Source: Aliiglaciecola sp. 3_MG-2023 (GTDB taxonomy: Bacteria > Pseudomonadota > Gammaproteobacteria > Enterobacterales > Alteromonadaceae). Taken from it: a DNA stretch of 64,000 nt. The DNA is taken from the NCBI RefSeq assembly GCF_030548205.1, contig NZ_JAUORV010000018.1, positions 52,349-116,348 of the forward strand. The letters are read 5' to 3'. The notes under the pieces are model-generated. The model was not told where the DNA came from and did not search any database. It saw only the letters and a program-made list of their open reading frames with translations. Below, piece by piece: positions 63,917 through 64,000 of this stretch (position 1 is its first letter; every line of letters starts with the position of its first letter). The position numbers were made by a program, and so were the translations under genes.

Positions 63917-63936
63917 ACATGGGCAGCCACAAACTG
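63917..63936 (+). repeat. 20-bp repeat, copy 2
   Basis: ACATGGGCAGCCACAAACTG, 19/20 identical to 59205-59224, just upstream of the gene that starts at 63996. The first copy has no gene directly behind it. Confidence 0.75.
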
Positions 63937-63995
63937 GACCCTAGGGAAACCCACATCAACTATGCTTAAAGTATTCTTAATTCAAGGAATGAATT

Positions 63996-64000
63996 ATGCC
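63996..64000 (+). CDS. start of a further gene, truncated by the window
   Basis: The window ends on an ATG (63996-63998), preceded by AAGGAA about 8 bases upstream, a good ribosome-binding site. Only the first codon and two bases are seen, so no product can be given. The repeat about 60 bases upstream may belong to its upstream region. Confidence 0.35.

Noticed and set aside
1..64000. tRNA, rRNA, known riboswitches, integrase or transposase genes
   Set aside because: I looked for the typical sequences and saw none; weakly conserved ncRNAs cannot be excluded by eye.

Overview
The window looks like a chromosomal segment of a marine gammaproteobacterium, most likely of the Alteromonadaceae (Paraglaciecola/Glaciecola-like). 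This rests on the gene set (cti, biosynthetic speA, a DeoR-type regulator in front of glmS, many signal-peptide and TonB-type proteins), moderate AT-rich composition and the general look of the proteins. No 16S gene or tRNA is present, so the taxonomy is inference.

Layout. 1-3929: tail of an RND efflux operon (permease, outer-membrane lipoprotein channel, response regulator, sensor kinase). 4021-11622: fatty-acid cis/trans isomerase, a secreted alpha/beta hydrolase, and a minus-strand operon of ECF sigma factor, permease and mini-thioredoxin, with two clusters of an interspersed hairpin repeat. 11640-27842: an apparent sigma-54 regulon for periplasmic alcohol oxidation. It has an aldehyde dehydrogenase (aldA-like), a porin, an AcoR-type enhancer-binding regulator, a PQQ-dependent alcohol dehydrogenase, a Rieske protein, a small Cys-containing exported protein, a lipoprotein fusing a di-heme peroxidase to FG-GAP/ASPIC repeats, an FMN alpha-hydroxy-acid dehydrogenase and a TonB-dependent receptor. 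It ends at a third repeat cluster. 28344-47406: mixed housekeeping and accessory genes (speA, Ada-AlkA fusion with ogt, a diguanylate cyclase, glmU, an HDOD protein, a large orphan DUF4157 protein). 47608-50238: DeoR regulator and glmS. 50264-59150: a heavy-metal resistance island (czcCBA, two CDF transporters, DUF3703, a MerR regulator) just downstream of glmS, flanked by a 17-bp inverted repeat. 59361-64000: LysR/cupin pair, a lipoprotein hydrolase, an amidohydrolase and the first codons of another gene.

How the genes fit together. The most coherent and least ordinary system is the 11.6-27.8 kb regulon. I found -24/-12 promoters in front of aldA, the porin and the PQQ dehydrogenase. TGTCKCA-N15-TGCRACA operators with identical spacing lie about 80-105 bp upstream of the porin and PQQ-dehydrogenase promoters, and related half-sites lie upstream of aldA. 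The enzymes would convert an alcohol or 1,2-diol to an aldehyde (PQQ enzyme, periplasm), then an alpha-hydroxy acid (AldA), then an alpha-keto acid (FMN enzyme). 1,2-propanediol or ethylene glycol are the natural candidate substrates. No dedicated cytochrome c partner is encoded; a Rieske protein and the unusual peroxidase-FG-GAP-ASPIC fusion occupy that place. This pathway is inference, while the motifs and promoter architecture are visible in the sequence.
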